Part shown: positions 63,394 through 64,000 of the stretch, in pieces
Position numbering within the stretch: the first letter of the stretch is position 1
Layout: each line of letters begins with the position of its first letter
Source: Desulfuromonas sp. DDH964
GTDB taxonomy: Bacteria > Desulfobacterota > Desulfuromonadia > Desulfuromonadales > DDH964
Assembly (NCBI RefSeq): GCF_001611275.1
Contig: NZ_CP015080.1
Span: 1,550,001-1,614,000 of the forward strand
DNA length: 64,000 nucleotides
Direction: 5' to 3'
Position numbers and translations under genes: made by a program
The notes under the pieces: generated by a model
What the model saw: only the letters and a program-made list of their open reading frames with translations
The model's database searches: none
What the model was told of the DNA's origin: nothing

Positions 63394-64000
63394 CAGCAAA
63401 CTTTAGCACAAGGGTCGTTCTCAGCGCTTTGCAATCAGTCCTGCCTTCTGGTAGCGGATTCATTTCGTTACATGAGCCGCGCTTTGCAGGTGAAGAGTGG
63501 ATTTATGTCAAGGAATGCCTAGATACCGGCTGGGTCTCGTCTGTAGGCAAATTTGTTGATCGTTTTGAAGAGGATCTGGCTGCTTATACCGGTGTCAAAC
63601 GCGCGGTTGCCGTTGTCAATGGGACTGCTGCATTGCACATCTGTCTGCTGCTTGCCGGGGTTGAGGCTGGGGATGAAGTTCTCATGCCTGCCTTGACTTT
63701 TATCGCCACGGCCAACGCGGTCTCCTATTGCGCCGCAGTGCCCCATTTCATTGATAGTGAGGAAGCGACTCTCGGCGTTGATCCAATGAAACTTGCAGAA
63801 TATCTGGCTGCGGTTACGGAGAAGCGCTCTGATGGATGCTTCAACCGGCTGACCGGTCGCCGGATCAGGGCAATTGTGCCGATGCACACCTTTGGACATC
63901 CGGTCGATCTTGAGCCGCTTTTGGAGGTCTGTCAGGTTTTCAACATAACCTTGATCGAAGATGCGGCAGAATCACTCGGCTCGTTTTACAAAGACCGTCA
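63390..64000 (+). CDS. legC: LegC-type PLP-dependent sugar aminotransferase, partial (C-terminus outside window)
   Basis: The ATG at 63390 overlaps the legB stop (ATGA). About 203 residues are visible before the window ends. It is of the DegT/DnrJ/EryC1 class: HEPRFAGEEWIYVKECLDTG (about 29-48), WVSSVGKFVDRFEEDLAAYTG, VVNGTAALHICLLLAGV (about 74-90), DEVLMPALTFIATANAVSYC (about 93-112), then IVPMHTFGHPVDLEP, with EDAAES (about 190-195) just reached. The catalytic lysine lies beyond the edge. Product would be a UDP-4-amino-4,6-dideoxy sugar. The LegBC pair supports legionaminic acid or a related surface sugar. Confidence 0.88.
   Translation, partial: MTANFSTRVVLSALQSVLPSGSGFISLHEPRFAGEEWIYVKECLDTGWVSSVGKFVDRFEEDLAAYTGVKRAVAVVNGTAALHICLLLAGVEAGDEVLMPALTFIATANAVSYCAAVPHFIDSEEATLGVDPMKLAEYLAAVTEKRSDGCFNRLTGRRIRAIVPMHTFGHPVDLEPLLEVCQVFNITLIEDAAESLGSFYKDR

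Overview
The window is a housekeeping and cell-surface segment of a GC-rich Gram-negative chromosome. Its content points to Desulfuromonadales, the Geobacter/Desulfuromonas/Pelobacter group. It carries pilBTCSR next to a short 'e-pilin' type pilA, pilMNOPQ followed by aroK-aroB, a TPR plus roadblock gene pair among aro genes, futalosine-pathway MqnA, and DUF4388 regulators. The genus is inferred from gene content only.

Layout. 1-287: start of a minor pilin (PilV-like) on the minus strand, cut by the window edge. 586-7192: DUF1015 protein, a ParM-like actin, RNase R, RibF and AroE. 7268-15479: type IV pilus motor and regulators (pilB, pilT, pilC, pilS, pilR), then a sigma-54 promoter, a very aromatic short pilin (pilA) and a small secreted protein that may be its detached globular partner. 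15592-22440: PglL-like O-oligosaccharyltransferase, an ABC exporter pair, a TPR protein, a complete 1,330-bp IS4-family insertion and prepilin peptidase pilD. 22583-28728: a strong promoter, a folded leader, a small XRE regulator and pilMNOPQ. 28803-35124: aroK, aroB, TPR protein, roadblock protein, aroQ, an M24 peptidase, accB and accC. 35183-39510: lipoate/octanoate ligase, an unusual PhnD-like/TolC fusion, mqnA and a Nudix hydrolase. 39638: tRNA-Leu(UAA). 40147: an isolated FimT/GspH minor pilin. 40876-42246: an IS110-family element sitting at the stop codon of an AMMECR1-family gene. 43031-54054: a small zinc-ribbon protein, typA, an M48 lipoprotein protease, a PH-like membrane protein, miaB, two multidomain regulators, a PHP protein and an M42 peptidase. 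54147-58053: guaB, guaA and a PAP2 phosphatase. 58426 to the end: a polysaccharide locus with a large SLBB export protein, a Wzz-like protein, legB and the start of legC.

Main discovery. The noncoding 3' end of the IS110 element (40957-41123, minus strand) has the architecture expected of a bridge RNA. Two 8-bp stems each enclose a loop holding a near-identical 15-mer. The first loop contains GCCTGAT, identical to the target flank at the AMMECR1 stop codon, and GTCAACC, close to the complement of the other flank. The transposase start region also holds a perfect 13-bp stem that would hide its own ribosome-binding site. Other points of note are the aromatic tail of PilA, the folded pilM-operon leader, the PhnD-TolC fusion and degenerate 7-nt tandem repeats in several intergenic spacers.

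How the genes work together. The pilus genes supply motor (PilB, PilT), platform (PilC), alignment and secretin complex (PilMNOPQ), processing (PilD), regulation (PilSR via sigma-54), the pilin and a probable glycosylation cassette. The last genes begin nonulosonic (legionaminic-type) acid surface glycan synthesis. The middle genes supply chorismate, fatty-acid precursors, menaquinone and guanine nucleotides.
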